DNA from: Lampris incognitus
Taxonomy: Eukaryota; Chordata; Actinopteri; Lampriformes; Lampridae
Direction: 5' to 3'
Length of the DNA stretch: 64,000 nucleotides
Assembly (NCBI RefSeq): GCF_029633865.1
Contig: NC_079216.1
Location: 68,413,667-68,477,666 of the forward strand
Of the stretch, positions 26,001 to 36,510 are shown piece by piece (positions within the stretch are counted from its first letter, which is position 1; every line of letters begins with the position of its first letter). Below the pieces are notes generated by a model. The model made no database searches. It saw only the letters and a program-made list of their open reading frames with translations, and was not told the DNA's origin. The translations under genes were made by a program, and so were the position numbers.

Positions 26001-29000
26001 GGTCATGCTGTATAATGAACATTTGACCTAGTTTTGAATGAGAAGTATGGAAAGTATTTGTGTATGTCAAGCACGTAGTTTGTAAGTCATGTGTTTGATA
26101 CATGTAACCTACTGATACTTTATGATGTGAACGTAAAACATCTGATTGAGTTTATAAATTGATGCTTATATTCATTATCGAATCTATACTGTGCATCTGA
26201 GTAACTGGGTAATATTAAATAGCCTATATTTTGTACAGCAGCAAGGTAAATAAGTGCTGCATCTGTATGATACAATTTTCCATAAAATTATATCGGATGC
26301 TCTAATAGCACATCACGTTATATTACGCTGGCTGTTAAAACGTCGACGTACTCTTGTCAATTAAGACCCCCCAAAAAAGGACATGATTAGAGGTCTTGTC
26401 TCACTTGGCTCCCTCAAAACACTTCCCCATGCCACGCCACTGTCCCCTTATTAAACAACTTCACAGAACTGAAAATGGAGTTTGCGTTAGGGGGGGAAAA
26501 AACTATGTTTACAATAGATGTTCATGGGTTAAAATTATCTAAGTACCCGTTATTTTCTTACAGGGAAGTGAAATCAGGATAGCAAGTTTCTCAATGGGCG
26601 GCACGGTGGCCCAGTGGTTAGCGCTGTTGCCTCACAGCAAGAAGATCCTGTGTTCGAACCCTGCAGTTATCCAACCTTGGGGGCCATCCCAGGTCGTCCT
26701 CTGTGTGGAGTTTGCATGTTCCACCCATGTCTGTGGTGGGTTTTCTCTGGGTGCTCCAGTTTCCCCCACCGTCAAAAAAAAATGTGCATGTTAGGGTTTA
26801 TCCAGGGGTGGGCAATCTTACCCAGAAAGGGCCGGTGTGGGTGAAGCTTTTTGTTCCAACCAAGCAGTTACACACCTGTGTCTCCTAATCAACCAGTAGA
26901 GTCTTTGCCGAGGAAGTTGATTAGGAGACACAGGTGTGTAACTGCTTGGTTGGAACAAAAACCTTCACCCACACGGGCTCTTTCTGGATAAGATTGCCCA
27001 CCCCTGGATCCTCCTGTCTGTGTCCCTGACCAAGGCAATGGGAAAAGAACTGGAGTTGGTCCCCGGGTGCGGCACGGCAGCTGCCTACTGCTCCTAGCTA
27101 CACAGCTAGGATGGGTTAAATAAAGACACGAATTTCCCCACGGAGATTAATAAAGTATATCAAAATTTAAAAAAATTGTGCAAAAACAAAATACCTATGT
27201 GACCAATTATCTCATTTATACCCAAGTGGCTATTGTCTCAATCTATTGCATGAGTGAACATGAATGCATTTCAGCCATGAAGGAGGGATTGGGGGGGGGG
27301 GGCACCGGCTAAACTACATGAAAAATTCTGCTGAAATGAAGCAAACACTGGAGATGGAGTTATAGTTTTTTTTTCAACCACAACACCACATTTCACGCAA
27401 CAAGGGTATTGTAAGGCCACTACCAATTTACTTGTCAATGAATAAGATGGCGCTGAGGCAGCCAGAGTCAAGCAAGATCTTTGTATTTTAGTGCTTCCTC
27501 ACCATCATTGTCTTTATCCAGTCTCACAAATATCCTGTTGGTGCATTCTTCAGCTGTAAGTGGGTTGAGTTTGGTGGAAGCTGCTGCTTCGCTCATCTTA
27601 TAAACAGCCTAGAAAACAACATAAACACACTTCGGGGGACAGAAAGATGCAACAACTGAAGTATCGTCTCATGAGTTATACTTACAGCTGACTGGAAACT
27701 CTGACCCTGGGTTTGTAAAATGTCAGAACAGTTGTGCTGAGCGTATATTACTGTGTTTACACGTTACTGTTGTCACGTCTAACCAGTATTTTCATGGACA
27801 AGCTGTTTGATATTCCTGTGAAATGTTAAAAAAATGTAAAGATCGTGGTATACTAAACTGCGTGAGAAGAAAATAACCTTCATGATTTCCAGCATTTCCT
27901 CCTGTGTGATGGCTCCGTCACTGTCTTTGTCATAGAGCTTAAAGGACCAGCGCAGCTTTTCTTCTGAGGAACCCTCAATCAGCATGCTGATGGCCATGAC
28001 ATACTCCCTGAAATCAACCACCCCATCCTGGAACAAGACATCCTCATGAACACTTTCCAAAAATATTTTAAAACATTTAAAACCACACATACAGGCAAGG
28101 TAACAAATGAAAGGAAAAACCAACATGAAGTGTGTTAGTAAGGTGTTGGTCCACCACGAGCCTCCAGAACAGCTTCAGTTCTCCTTGTCACAGATCCTAC
28201 AAGTCTCTGAACTCTACTGGAGGGATGGACACCATTCTTCCAGAAGATGTTCCCTCATTTGGTGTTTTGGTGATGGTGGTGGTGGAGAGCGCTGTCTGAA
28301 GCTCCCACAGGTGTTCAGTTGGGTTGAGATCTGGTGACTGTGAAGGCCCTAGCATGTGATTTACATTATTTTCATCCTCATCAAGCCATCCAGTGACCCC
28401 TGGTGACCTGTGGATGGGGGCATTGTCATCCTGGAAGAGACCACTCCCATCAGGATAGAAATGTCTCATCACAGGATAAAACTGATCACTCAGAATAACG
28501 TTGTATTGGTTTGCGATGACCCATCCCTCTAAGGGGGCAAATGGACCCAAACCATGCCAGGAAAATTCCCCCCACGGCATAACAGGACCTCCAGACCCCC
28601 TCACTGTAGGGGTCAAGCATCCAGGTTTTTCCTTTAATTTGTCATCTGTCTGTCTTCGTGTAATCACACCAGTTTATGAATGCGTTGAACACAGCCTCTA
28701 CAGTTTTCAGTGGTTCTGTGTGAAGAATGAAGGTCCTTCAGTGGGTCACATGTGTATACTTCACCTACCTCGTTGTTGTCCAGTGCACGGAATATCTGTT
28801 CTGCATACTCAGCTGACTCATTACCCACTGTTCCATTGCAGAAATGTCTTTGGAACTCATGCAGTGTGATCAGCCCACTTGGACATTTATTTATAAACGT
28901 CCTACAAAAAAGATACAGAACAATAAATGAATAAATAAAACAACAGCACAACATTAAAGGATCATTCAGGGTGGGGGTGGGGGTGGGGGGTTACAACCTG

Positions 29001-30506
29001 GGCCTAATTTTTGTAGTTTTGCCATCATGCATATTGGTTATGATATGATTTTACTCACCAACTTCACTGTTGAGGTTTTGGACATCCACACATTTGGAAG
29101 TGAAAACAGAAGTGCAAGCCAAAAGTTCCTACCTGAAACCTGCAGTACTATCCATGATCGATCAGTACTACCCATGAGCCATCAATACTACCAATGATCC
29201 ATCAGTACTATCCATGATCCACCACACTGCTGTGCCACTTCCTGGCTCAGCGTGCAGGAATGAGCAGCCTATACTTACTTTGCTTCAGGTAGTAGCAACC
29301 ACTGATAAACTACCGAGCCAGCACAACTGAGGAGTCATGGATGATGGGAAGTCCTGTCCACAGTCTAACTGAGGGACTAGGTACTCGGTACTTTGTTGTT
29401 AGTGGTGTTGGAAGGACAGGTTTTAAGACTTGTGATCAGTTGCATTACATTCCAGTCATTTAGCCGACGCTTGTATCCAAAGCGACTTACAATAAGTGCA
29501 TCATGTAACGTAGGAGATCAGGAGAACTACTAGTCATCAGAGGTCATAAGTGCATCTAAACAAGCATCTAAGAGCAAAACCAGTGCTAAAGTAAAAGTGC
29601 AAGAAAGAGATTTAATTTTTTTTTTTAAATGAGTGAATACAATAAGTGGTAGGGACAAGAAACAGGGTAGTAGTTCTTGAAGAGGTGAGTTTTCAACCTG
29701 CGCCGAAAGATGGGCAGCGACTCCGCTGTCCTGACATCAGTGGGGAGTTCAGTCCACCACTGAGGGGCCAGGACAGAACAGAGCCGGGACCGGGTCAATC
29801 GGCAGCAGGGGCCTCTGAGCGACGGGGCAACCAGGCGTCCCGAGGCAGTAGAGCCAAGCGGTCGGGCGGGGGTGTAGGGCTTGACCATGGCCTGGAGATA
29901 GGAAGGAGCTGCTCCTTTCACTGCCCTGTAGGCCAGCACCAGAGTCTTAAACCGGATGGGAGGAGCAGCTACTGGGAGCCAGTGTAGGGACATGAGAAGG
30001 GGAGTTGTGTGGGAGAACTTAGGGCGGTTGAACACCAGACAAGCTACAGCTTTCTGAGTATATACTATATGACTCATGACCACTGAATGGAGCACTAATG
30101 AAGTCGAATCTAACACCCCCAACGACCATCGCTGCTTAACATCGGATCACAAAGAGCCACGCACATCAATAGCTCTGATAACGACTCCAAAGAGGTTAAA
30201 TATGTGAGTCTCATCAGCAGCCAGTCAGACTAGCTTGGTCTAGTCAGAAAGCCATGAACTGAGGAAGCCTCTTGGATGAGAGGCGAAACGTCTTCACGGA
30301 TATGTACCAAGTCCAGTTGCACTTGATTCACCTCCTTTGGACGCTTCATTTATTCTGTTTCAGCTATCCTGCTTCAGCTATTTTGCTTCGGTTATTCTGC
30401 TTCAGTTCTGAGTCACGACAAAACAAAAAGCTTACCTGAACCATTCATATAGTTCTGTGATGTAAGACTCCTTTCTCCTACAAGGCAGAGAGGCAACTTG
30501 TCCCAT
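22655..30506 (-). CDS. GCIP-like neuronal calcium sensor (guanylyl-cyclase inhibitory/activating protein family), complete
   Basis: Five exons (30506-30436, 28901-28769, 28027-27878, 27608-27503, 22791-22655) splice in phase to 198 residues, the normal size for a GCAP-family EF-hand protein. The start MGQVASLPC is an N-myristoylation signal. EF1 is degenerate (NKCPSGLITLHEF), as in all neuronal calcium sensors. EF2 DNNEDGVVDFRE, EF3 DKDSDGAITQEE and EF4 DKDNDAIISLEE keep the calcium ligands, though EF4 has Ala at the usual Gly. Text such as SPVEKLRWSFKLYDKD-like and VYKMSEAAAS resembles frog/fish GCIP more than GCAP1/2, from memory. Family role: calcium-dependent control of photoreceptor guanylyl cyclase at the membrane. 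GCAP-type activity cannot be excluded, so no symbol is given. Confidence 0.88.
22989..23036. repeat. (CA)n microsatellite
   Basis: About 24 CA units in GCIP-like intron 4, near exon 5. Confidence 0.97.
23985..25800 (+). mobile_element. L2-type LINE, 5'-truncated RT plus 3' tail
   Basis: Frame 1 encodes SCLNHYRPISNLPFLSKTLG, LDLSAAFDTVSHNILL, GVPQGSVLSQLLF and FHCYADDTQIYLSTK, an RT with its YADD box intact. C-terminal text (NLGVILDPTLSLE, PSLWNSLPQIIRDSE) follows with stops and shifts. The 3' end GCACTATATAAATAAAATGC with an ATT-rich tail is typical of L2. The element lacks its endonuclease and lies in GCIP-like intron 4, in the sense opposite to the gene. Confidence 0.88.
25801..26590. other. 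GCIP-like intron 4, unique-looking AT-rich part
   Basis: No gene, repeat family or splice-supported exon is recognised. Confidence 0.4.
26595..27165 (+). mobile_element. tRNA-like composite SINE interrupted by a fold-back element
   Basis: The head GGGCGGCACGGTGGCCCAGT has A-box-like GTGGTTAGCGC and B-box TGTTCGAACCC. The body GTGTGGAGTTTGCATGTTCC and the end ATTTCCCCACGGAGATTAAT belong to a repeat widespread in teleosts. The body is interrupted at 26803-27006. Confidence 0.75.
26803..27006. mobile_element. Fold-back hAT-like MITE
   Basis: Arms of about 88 bp are inverted copies: CAGGGGTGGGCAATCTTACC and TTGTTCCAACCAAGCAGTTA on the left, and their complements on the right. A spacer of about 27 bp separates them. 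The CAGGGGTGGGCAA end is hAT-like. No clear 8-bp target duplication is visible. Confidence 0.8.
27503..27608 (-). CDS. GCIP-like exon 4
   Basis: Acceptor TTTCTAG, donor GTGAGG. AVYKMSEAAAST, NPLTAEECTNRIFVRL and DKDND. The EF4 loop is cut by a phase-1 intron. Confidence 0.9.
27878..28027 (-). CDS. GCIP-like exon 3 (EF2 and EF3)
   Basis: Acceptor GTTCCAG, donor GTTATT. Exactly 50 codons, including DGVVDFREYVMAISMLIEG and DKDSDGAITQEEMLEIMK. Confidence 0.9.
28110..28740 (-). pseudogene. Tc1/mariner transposase C-terminal remnant
   Basis: Minus-strand frame 28667-28197 encodes GPVMPWGEFSWHGLGPF, FQDDNAPIHRSPGVTGWLDE and SQSPDLNPTEHLWE, the second D and the E region of the Tc1 DDE catalytic domain. 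The N-terminal DNA-binding part is missing. It lies in GCIP-like intron 2, between exons 2 and 3. Confidence 0.85.
28769..28901 (-). CDS. GCIP-like exon 2 (EF1 and start of EF2)
   Basis: Acceptor TTTGTAG, donor GTAGGT. Completes Arg and encodes FINKCPSGLITLHEFQRHF and EYAEQIFRALDNNE. The EF2 loop is split across the intron. Confidence 0.9.
29440..30125 (-). mobile_element. Rex1/CR1-like LINE 3' end
   Basis: Minus frame: TTPLLMSLHWLPVAAPPIRF, TLVLAYRAVKGAAPSYL, QWWTELPTDVRTAESLPIF, RRRLKTHLF. The 3'UTR contains AAGCGTCGGCTAAATGACTG (complement), a common fish LINE end. It lies in GCIP-like intron 1. Confidence 0.75.
30228..30345 (+). repeat. Dispersed fish repeat with GAGGCGAAACGTCTTCA motif
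   Basis: GATGAGAGGCGAAACGTCTT is followed by TACCAAGTCCAGTTGCACTT. I recognise this as a dispersed vertebrate repeat, possibly the 3' part of a Penelope-like element. The second half is shared with 16515-16545. Confidence 0.4.
30436..30506 (-). CDS. GCIP-like exon 1
   Basis: ATG at 30506-30504; 23 codons plus two bases from MGQVASLPC to ELYEWF; donor GTAAGC. The start is fixed by the myristoylation motif. Confidence 0.88.
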
Positions 30507-30542
30507 TCTCTAAGCAGCAGCGTCTCTTGTGTTCACCACTGG

Positions 30543-30549
30543 CTTTATA
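30543..30549 (-). promoter_or_regulatory. TATA box of the GCIP-like gene
   Basis: CATATAAAGCC on the minus strand, 37-43 bases upstream of the ATG. This spacing implies a very short 5'UTR, with transcription starting near 30515. Confidence 0.55.
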
Positions 30550-30845
30550 TGCACAACAAATCCCAGCTTATGCTGCACTTTCTTAATTGCAGTTACAAGG
30601 GCCTTATCACAGCCCTGACCTGCTGGCAGATGAGCGGTGCCCATGTAATTACTTAAGAAGCAGGTGGTATCTGGATCTACTTGATCACAAACACCACTAT
30701 TAACTGAAAAAGTGCTAGGATGGTGACCTAGTAAACTTCATAAAAATAAAAAATATAAGATAAAAGTGATCATTTGTTGAGCACTTTTATAAACACTATT
30801 GATGGTTTCTGGAAAAAAAACAAAAAACTGCTCTCTCTGTCTTTA

Positions 30846-30903
30846 TACACACACACACACGCACACACATGCGCACACGCGTGCGCGCGTGTATATATAT
30901 ATA
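30846..30903. repeat. Complex (CA)/(CG)/(TA) microsatellite
   Basis: CA units, then CGCGTGCGCGCGTG, then (TA)n leading straight into the Tc1 end at 30904. Confidence 0.9.
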
Positions 30904-32100
30904 CACTACCGTTCAAAAGTTTGGGATCACCCAAACAATTTTGTGTTTTCCATGAAAAGTCACACTTATTCACCACCATATGTTGTGAAATGAATAGAAA
31001 ATAGAGTCAAGACATTGACAAGGTTAGAAATAATGATTTGTATTTGAAATAAGATTTTTTTTACATCAAACTTTGCTTTCGTCAAAGAATCCTCCATTTG
31101 CAGCAATTACAGCATTGCAGACCTTTGGCATTCTAGCTGTTAATTTGTTGAGGTAATCTGGAGAAATTGCACCCCACGCTTCCAGAAGCAGCTCCCACAA
31201 GTTGGATTGGTTGGATGGGCACTTCTTTGAGCAGATTGAGTTTCTGGAGCATCACATTTGTGGGGTCAATTAAACGCTCAAAATGGCCAGAAAAAGAGAA
31301 CTTTCATCTGAAACTCGACAGTCTATTCTTGTTCTTAGAAATGAAGGCTATTCCATGCGAGAAATTGCTAAGAAATTGAAGATTTCCTACACCGGTGTGT
31401 ACTACTCCCTTCAGAGGACAGCACAAACAGGCTCTAACCAGAGTAGAAAAAGAAGTGGGAGGCCGCGTTGCACAACTGAGCAAGAAGATAAGTACATTAG
31501 AGTCTCTAGTTTGAGAAACAGAGGCCTCACAGGTCCCCAACTGGCATCTTCATTAAATAGTACCTGTTAGAGCCTGTTTGTGCTGTCCTCTGAAGGGAGT
31601 AGTACACACCGGTGTAGGAAATCTTCAATTTCTTAGCAATTTCTCGCATGGAATAGCCTTCATTTCTAAGAACAAGAATAGACTGTCGAGTTTCAGATGA
31701 AAGTTCTCTTTTTCTGGCCATTGTGAGCGTTTAATTGACCCCACAAATGTGATGCTCCAGAAACTCAATCTGCTCAAAGAAGTGCCCATCCAACCAATCC
31801 AACTTGTGGGAGCTGCTTCTGGAAGCGTGGGGTGCAATTTCTCCAGATTACCTCAACAAATTAACAGCTAGAATGCCAAAGGTCTGCAATGCTGCAATTG
31901 CTGCAAATGGAGGATTCTTTGACGAAAGCAAAGTTTGATGTAAAAAAAATCTTATTTCAAATACAAATCATTATTTCTAACCTTGTCAATGTCTTGACTC
32001 TATTTTCTATTCATTTCACAACATGTGGTGGTGAATAAGTGTGACTTTTCATGGAAAACACAAAATTGTTTGGGTGATCCCAAACTTTTGAACGGTAGTG
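30904..32100. mobile_element. Palindromic Tc1-like element with two transposase N-termini
   Basis: Two 535-bp arms (30904-31438 and 31566-32100) are near-perfect inverted copies around a 127-bp spacer. Ends read CACTACCGTTCAAAAG, flanked by TA on both sides as for Tc1/mariner. The left arm starts a transposase frame on the plus strand (31283: MARKRELSSETRQSILVLRN, then EIAKKLKISYTGVYYSLQ, a paired-type HTH). The right arm starts the same frame on the minus strand (31721). No DDE catalytic domain is present in either arm, so it can only be mobilised in trans. Confidence 0.92.
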
Positions 32101-32120
32101 TATATATATATATATATCCA

Positions 32121-32219
<99 letters not shown>

Positions 32220-32256
32220 ATTGACGGTTTCGGGAAATAATGCTATATGCTATAAG

Positions 32257-32296
<40 letters not shown>
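32101..32296. repeat. Compound (TA)/(GT)/(CA)/(TA) microsatellite
   Basis: (AT)8 abuts the Tc1 end, then (GT)n 32125-32174, ATACACAT, (CA)n 32181-32218, and (AT)n 32256-32294. Confidence 0.95.
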
Positions 32297-32559
32297 CTTT
32301 ATAGCTTCATTGTTCAACCACATTAGCAGCTGATGAGTGCACGACCACAAAACAGGCCTGTACTGAAACGTATTAAAACCTTTTTTTTCCTGTATCAGTG
32401 TTGATATTCCGCTCCTCATTAGTTGAGCACTTATAACAACACCATTGACAGTTTCAGAAAAAAACGCTATATCAGTATACGTATAAGAATGCCGGCTTTC
32501 CCACTGGAGATCGGGGGTTTAAAACCCAGTTGTTAGGAGTCTCCATAAGAATCTGTGGC

Positions 32560-33560
32560 TTAGACGCCTAATGCTATACAAGGCAACCACCTCAGACATG
32601 AGTAAGAGTAACAGGAATAGAGTCATACTGGCTCAGACGACACCCGGGTTAACAAGGTTTGCGTCAGGTGTTGGGGAACCAGGACAATCTGACGAGAAAT
32701 GGGCTACTGGAACGGGACATTCATGGACAAGGGCCAAGAGCCTGGAACTGATGGAATGCTACCATAACAGCAGACCCCAGGACAGGGGCTATATGAAGCA
32801 TATGTGGGACCAGTAGGAGACCTACTTCCACACTGACTCAGAAGCAGCTAGTGGCGCAGTGCTCAACCATCAGCAGAAGGAAGCTACTGTCACAACTTGA
32901 GACGGAGAGTCTCCAACAGGATGACTATACAATTCAGCACCTTGAATGGCCACCTAGTAGGCAGGAGATACATGAGGACAGACTCCAACCAGCTGAAACA
33001 ATCCCACCAGTCATGACAGCTGAAGCTACTAAGGTTCAAATGAAAATCGTGGCCAGACTAAAGACAGTCAACTGCTGGGCTCGGCCTCCAAGACTCAGTG
33101 ACAAAGTACAATCACAAAGCCTGCTTGTGGATGTGAACACAGCCTTCCGCAATATCTCAAGTGCCACCATGACAGAGACCAGTGAGCTTGTATATGCCAC
33201 ATGGAAGGTACTCTCCATGGAAGAGAAGGCTGGAAGCCAAGAGCAAAGCAGCACGGAGAGATGTTAGCCAGTTAACAAAGGTGCAGAAAGGTGTGACGAA
33301 AGACAGGCTCTGGTTGGAGAAGTACAGCAAGATGTCCATATGTGAGGCCCCTGGAAACTGCCAAACAAAGGCTCACAGCTCTGGCTGCCAAGCTGAAGAG
33401 ATGCACTAGAGAAGCAGAAGCCAACGGTGTAAATGGCCTGTTCCTCAGAGAACCATCAAAAGTGTACTCCCAGCTGCAGATTTACAAGGGAACAACATCA
33501 GACCCACCAAGACCAGAGACCGAGCGATACTGGAAGGATATATAGGAAAAAGAGGCAACT
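32560..33560 (+). mobile_element. R4/Dong-like LINE N-terminal region (degenerate)
   Basis: Frames joined by shifts give SRRKLLSQLETESLQQDD, ETAKQRLTALAAKLKRCTRE, NGLFLREPSKVYSQLQI and PPRPETERYWKDI. I associate these with an N-terminal and linker region of R4/Dong-type non-LTR elements common in fish. The RT is absent. The family call is from memory. Confidence 0.5.
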
Positions 33561-33562
33561 CG

Positions 33563-33856
33563 GTGCCAATGACCTGCTCCCAACCAGAACAGCCAGGCAA
33601 GTGTCCTGAACTACAGAAGGGACAAGCCAGTAAGAGTTTCACTGAAGGTAGGACAGACCTGACTCGAAGGAATTTTGTTCCAAAAGCTGAGCTCGATAAG
33701 ATGACAGCAGAACAAAAAGAGGACCTCTTCCAGTCTCGGAAACAGAGATTGGAGGGAGCCAAAAAAATAATGGCCATTAGGCAGCGGGTCACCTTCGAGA
33801 ACACCTACTGGATGGGAGATGAGATATACATGGACTCAAATCCTTATCCCACATAA
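33563..33856 (+). other. Short open frame, unidentified
   Basis: 97 codons, including RRNFVPKAELDKMTAEQK and VTFENTYWMGDEIYMDSN. It is hydrophilic and looks protein-like but I do not recognise the family. It directly follows the R4-like fragment and may be transposon gag or a processed pseudogene piece. Confidence 0.25.
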
Positions 33857-33918
33857 GCATTTAAGCATTGGAGCATTATTTTTTATCTAGCACCATTAAC
33901 TTGTACATTTGCAAAGGA

Positions 33919-34263
33919 TTACAGTTCGGTATAAATTCGTTCTTCATCTATGACCAGGAGATCCAGTTCATCGTTGAAGCTGAAGAGGGAAAGTGGTTGG
34001 GCCTCCCCTGATCCTCCCTCATCCTCCAATTGCACCAGGTGATCCGCCAGCTCCACCAGGATTGCAGCATATTCCCCTTCTGTGGGGATTGTTGCCTCTG
34101 GAAGATCCTCGTCAAGTGGCCCATCCTCTTTATCAACATCTGCTAGTTGCCGTGGGTCACCGCTGTGCTCCATCAATGCAGGGGGAAGAGTCTCCGCCAT
34201 TTTGGGAGACTGCGAGACACCAGCCGCCATTTCACTAGGCTTTAAATCACCAGCAGGTTCCAC
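33919..34263 (-). other. Open frame of acidic composition, unidentified
   Basis: 114 codons, rich in Glu, Asp, Leu and Pro (for example LVELADHLVQLEDEGG). No domain is recognised and no splice context ties it to a host gene. A transposon ORF1 piece is possible. Confidence 0.25.
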
Positions 34264-34739
34264 TTCCTTTTTCTCTGCTGCTTTCCTATTTCTGCGAGCT
34301 CTTCTGGTTTCTATAATGGATCTGCTAAAGCCCCTGGTTGATCTATTTGGTTTCTTGTCTCTTCTGGCTTTGCTCCTAACTGGCCTTGTTTCAAGGATGA
34401 GCCCCCCCCCCCCTCAGGAGGAGTTACATCCCTCTCCCTACGTTGCTACTGTCTAGGTTCTTCCCAAAGGCGCCTTCTCCACAACGAAGATTGGAGGCCC
34501 TGCAGTGGTGACATTTCTTCCTAAGTAGGAGCCTTGAGTGGAGTGGGGACCACAAGCCCGTGTGGCGTGCCAGGTTGGGGGCAGCCCATATCACTGACAT
34601 TCTTGACAATGGACACTATTGAAGGCGCAAAAGTGAATGGAAGAAAATTTGGCAAAATATTAACAAATTAATCAGTAGACAAAACCAACAGAACAAGAAA
34701 GAATTAGAACTCAAAATTAATAATTATTAGTGAAAAATA

Positions 34740-36510
34740 TGATCACCCTAGCTATCAATCTCAATACTTTTTTCTTAAATTCTGTCTATGATAACCCAGC
34801 TCTTTACTCCATCGGATCTTACCTATAGTCCTATTAATCATGCACAGCCTATCTTTAAAATAGAGGAAATAACAGAACCAGAAGTGGCCAACATCACTGG
34901 TGTTAACTGAGAAGCTCTAAAGCTAAGGATGCCTACGGCCCTGACACCAACTTTCTGAAATTACACAGACTCTCTGGTGTGCTTGATTGCACATCTGATT
35001 ACTCTGTCATTCAGGCAAACAGTTGTTCCACCAGCTTGGAAGGTGGCCACAGTTGCTCAAATCTTTAAATCGGGGGGGGGGGGGGGGGTACATGGCAATC
35101 TGTCGGCCAGTCAGTATCCTCCTGGTTAGAGCTAAGGTTGCTGAGAAGTGGGTAGCAAAGCTATTGGCTGAACATCTAAATAAAGGCTGCGCCCCTCTGC
35201 ACCCCATGTAATTTGGGTTCTGTGCCCACCACTCCACAGAACCAGTCAACTGTGTCTCTTTAGAAAAGGTTAATTGCCTATTGGATAAGAGTCCCCATGT
35301 CATTGCTGTCTGTCTGGATTTAGAGAGGGCATTTGGCCATCATGTTCTTTTACCTAAATTAACACATTTTAATTTTTCCGAAGAAGCTCTCCTGTGGACG
35401 AAATCATATTTATCCAACAGAAAGCAATGTGTTTGTGTTGATGGCACTAAATCTCCTTACCTTGACTGTCCTGTAGGAGTCCCAAAAGGCTCTATTTTTG
35501 GACCAATTTTATTCACACTACTAATGACCTACCTGTTGCATGTCAAAACATCAATATTCAAATGTATGCAGATGATGTAGCAATTTTTACATGTGCAAAA
35601 TATATCCAAGAAGCCTCTTTAATTCTTACATCTGTAATGACCCATGTTCAGGACTGGCTTACTAAACTGTGTCTTCATTTGAATACAAAACAAAAACAAC
35701 AACAACAACATAACTGTATGTGTGATGTTTATGGAACAAGCAGTAAGGGTGACACATTCTAATGTGCTCCTGAGAAGGGAGGCGCTTGACATTTTAAACG
35801 AGTTCAAGTATCTCGGGGTCACACTGGACTCCACATTAATGTATAGAAAAGTCACGTGAAAAGCTTTCAATATTGTCTAAGGCAAAGCCTGGGCCTTATT
35901 TGTAATTCCTTCCCCCTAAAATATAGTTTCTACCTCTTGCAATGAGCAGTAACCCAGGCCTGCAAAGACATCAGTGTTAGCCAGTTGGTGTCTGAATTCA
36001 GGGCTCAGCCAGGTGCTAAACTGGTCTCTGACACAAACTTGAGGGCTGAAAAATCCCATGGGTGTGCAGCAACAACGTTGTACGTACGAACGATTGATGA
36101 ATAAGGGAGGCCCAAGGATTTTTCCACACAGAGTAGTTTTACTAACTGGTCACTTGCAGGTGTAACGGCACTTAAACCAACAGAATCACTCTTCCAGAAG
36201 GCCATTAGTGTTTGATAAAAAAAAAAACTAAACCAAAAAAACTCTCATTCCACCATTGTAACATCCTGGAAAAATATCATTTATTTAGAACTTTAAAAAC
36301 GTTAAATATGCCCGTTTTATGTATAGGGCTTTGCATGGGCTTGCCCCACCCCCTTTAGGCGACTACGTCAGACGGAGGGCTGACAGTGGCAGTAGCACCA
36401 GGCCACCACTAGAGGGGAGTGTGTGGTACCATATGGGCGCACCACGTTTGGACCAACTGCGCTGTCAGCAAAGGGAGGTACATATTGGAATGGCCTACCT
36501 ACCACTCGCA
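34740..36510 (+). mobile_element. CR1/jockey-superfamily LINE RT (degenerate), ending in a minisatellite
   Basis: Frames give VVPPAWKVATVAQIF, ILLVRAKVAEKWVAKLLAEH, GVPKGSIFGPILF, IQMYADDVAIFTCAK (YADD intact), NEFKYLGV-like text and MYRALHGLAPPPLGDYV. A run of about 15 G at 35073-35088 replaces the expected RT text, and there are several stops. The C-terminal WNGLPTT leads into the 30-bp tandem array. Confidence 0.8.
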
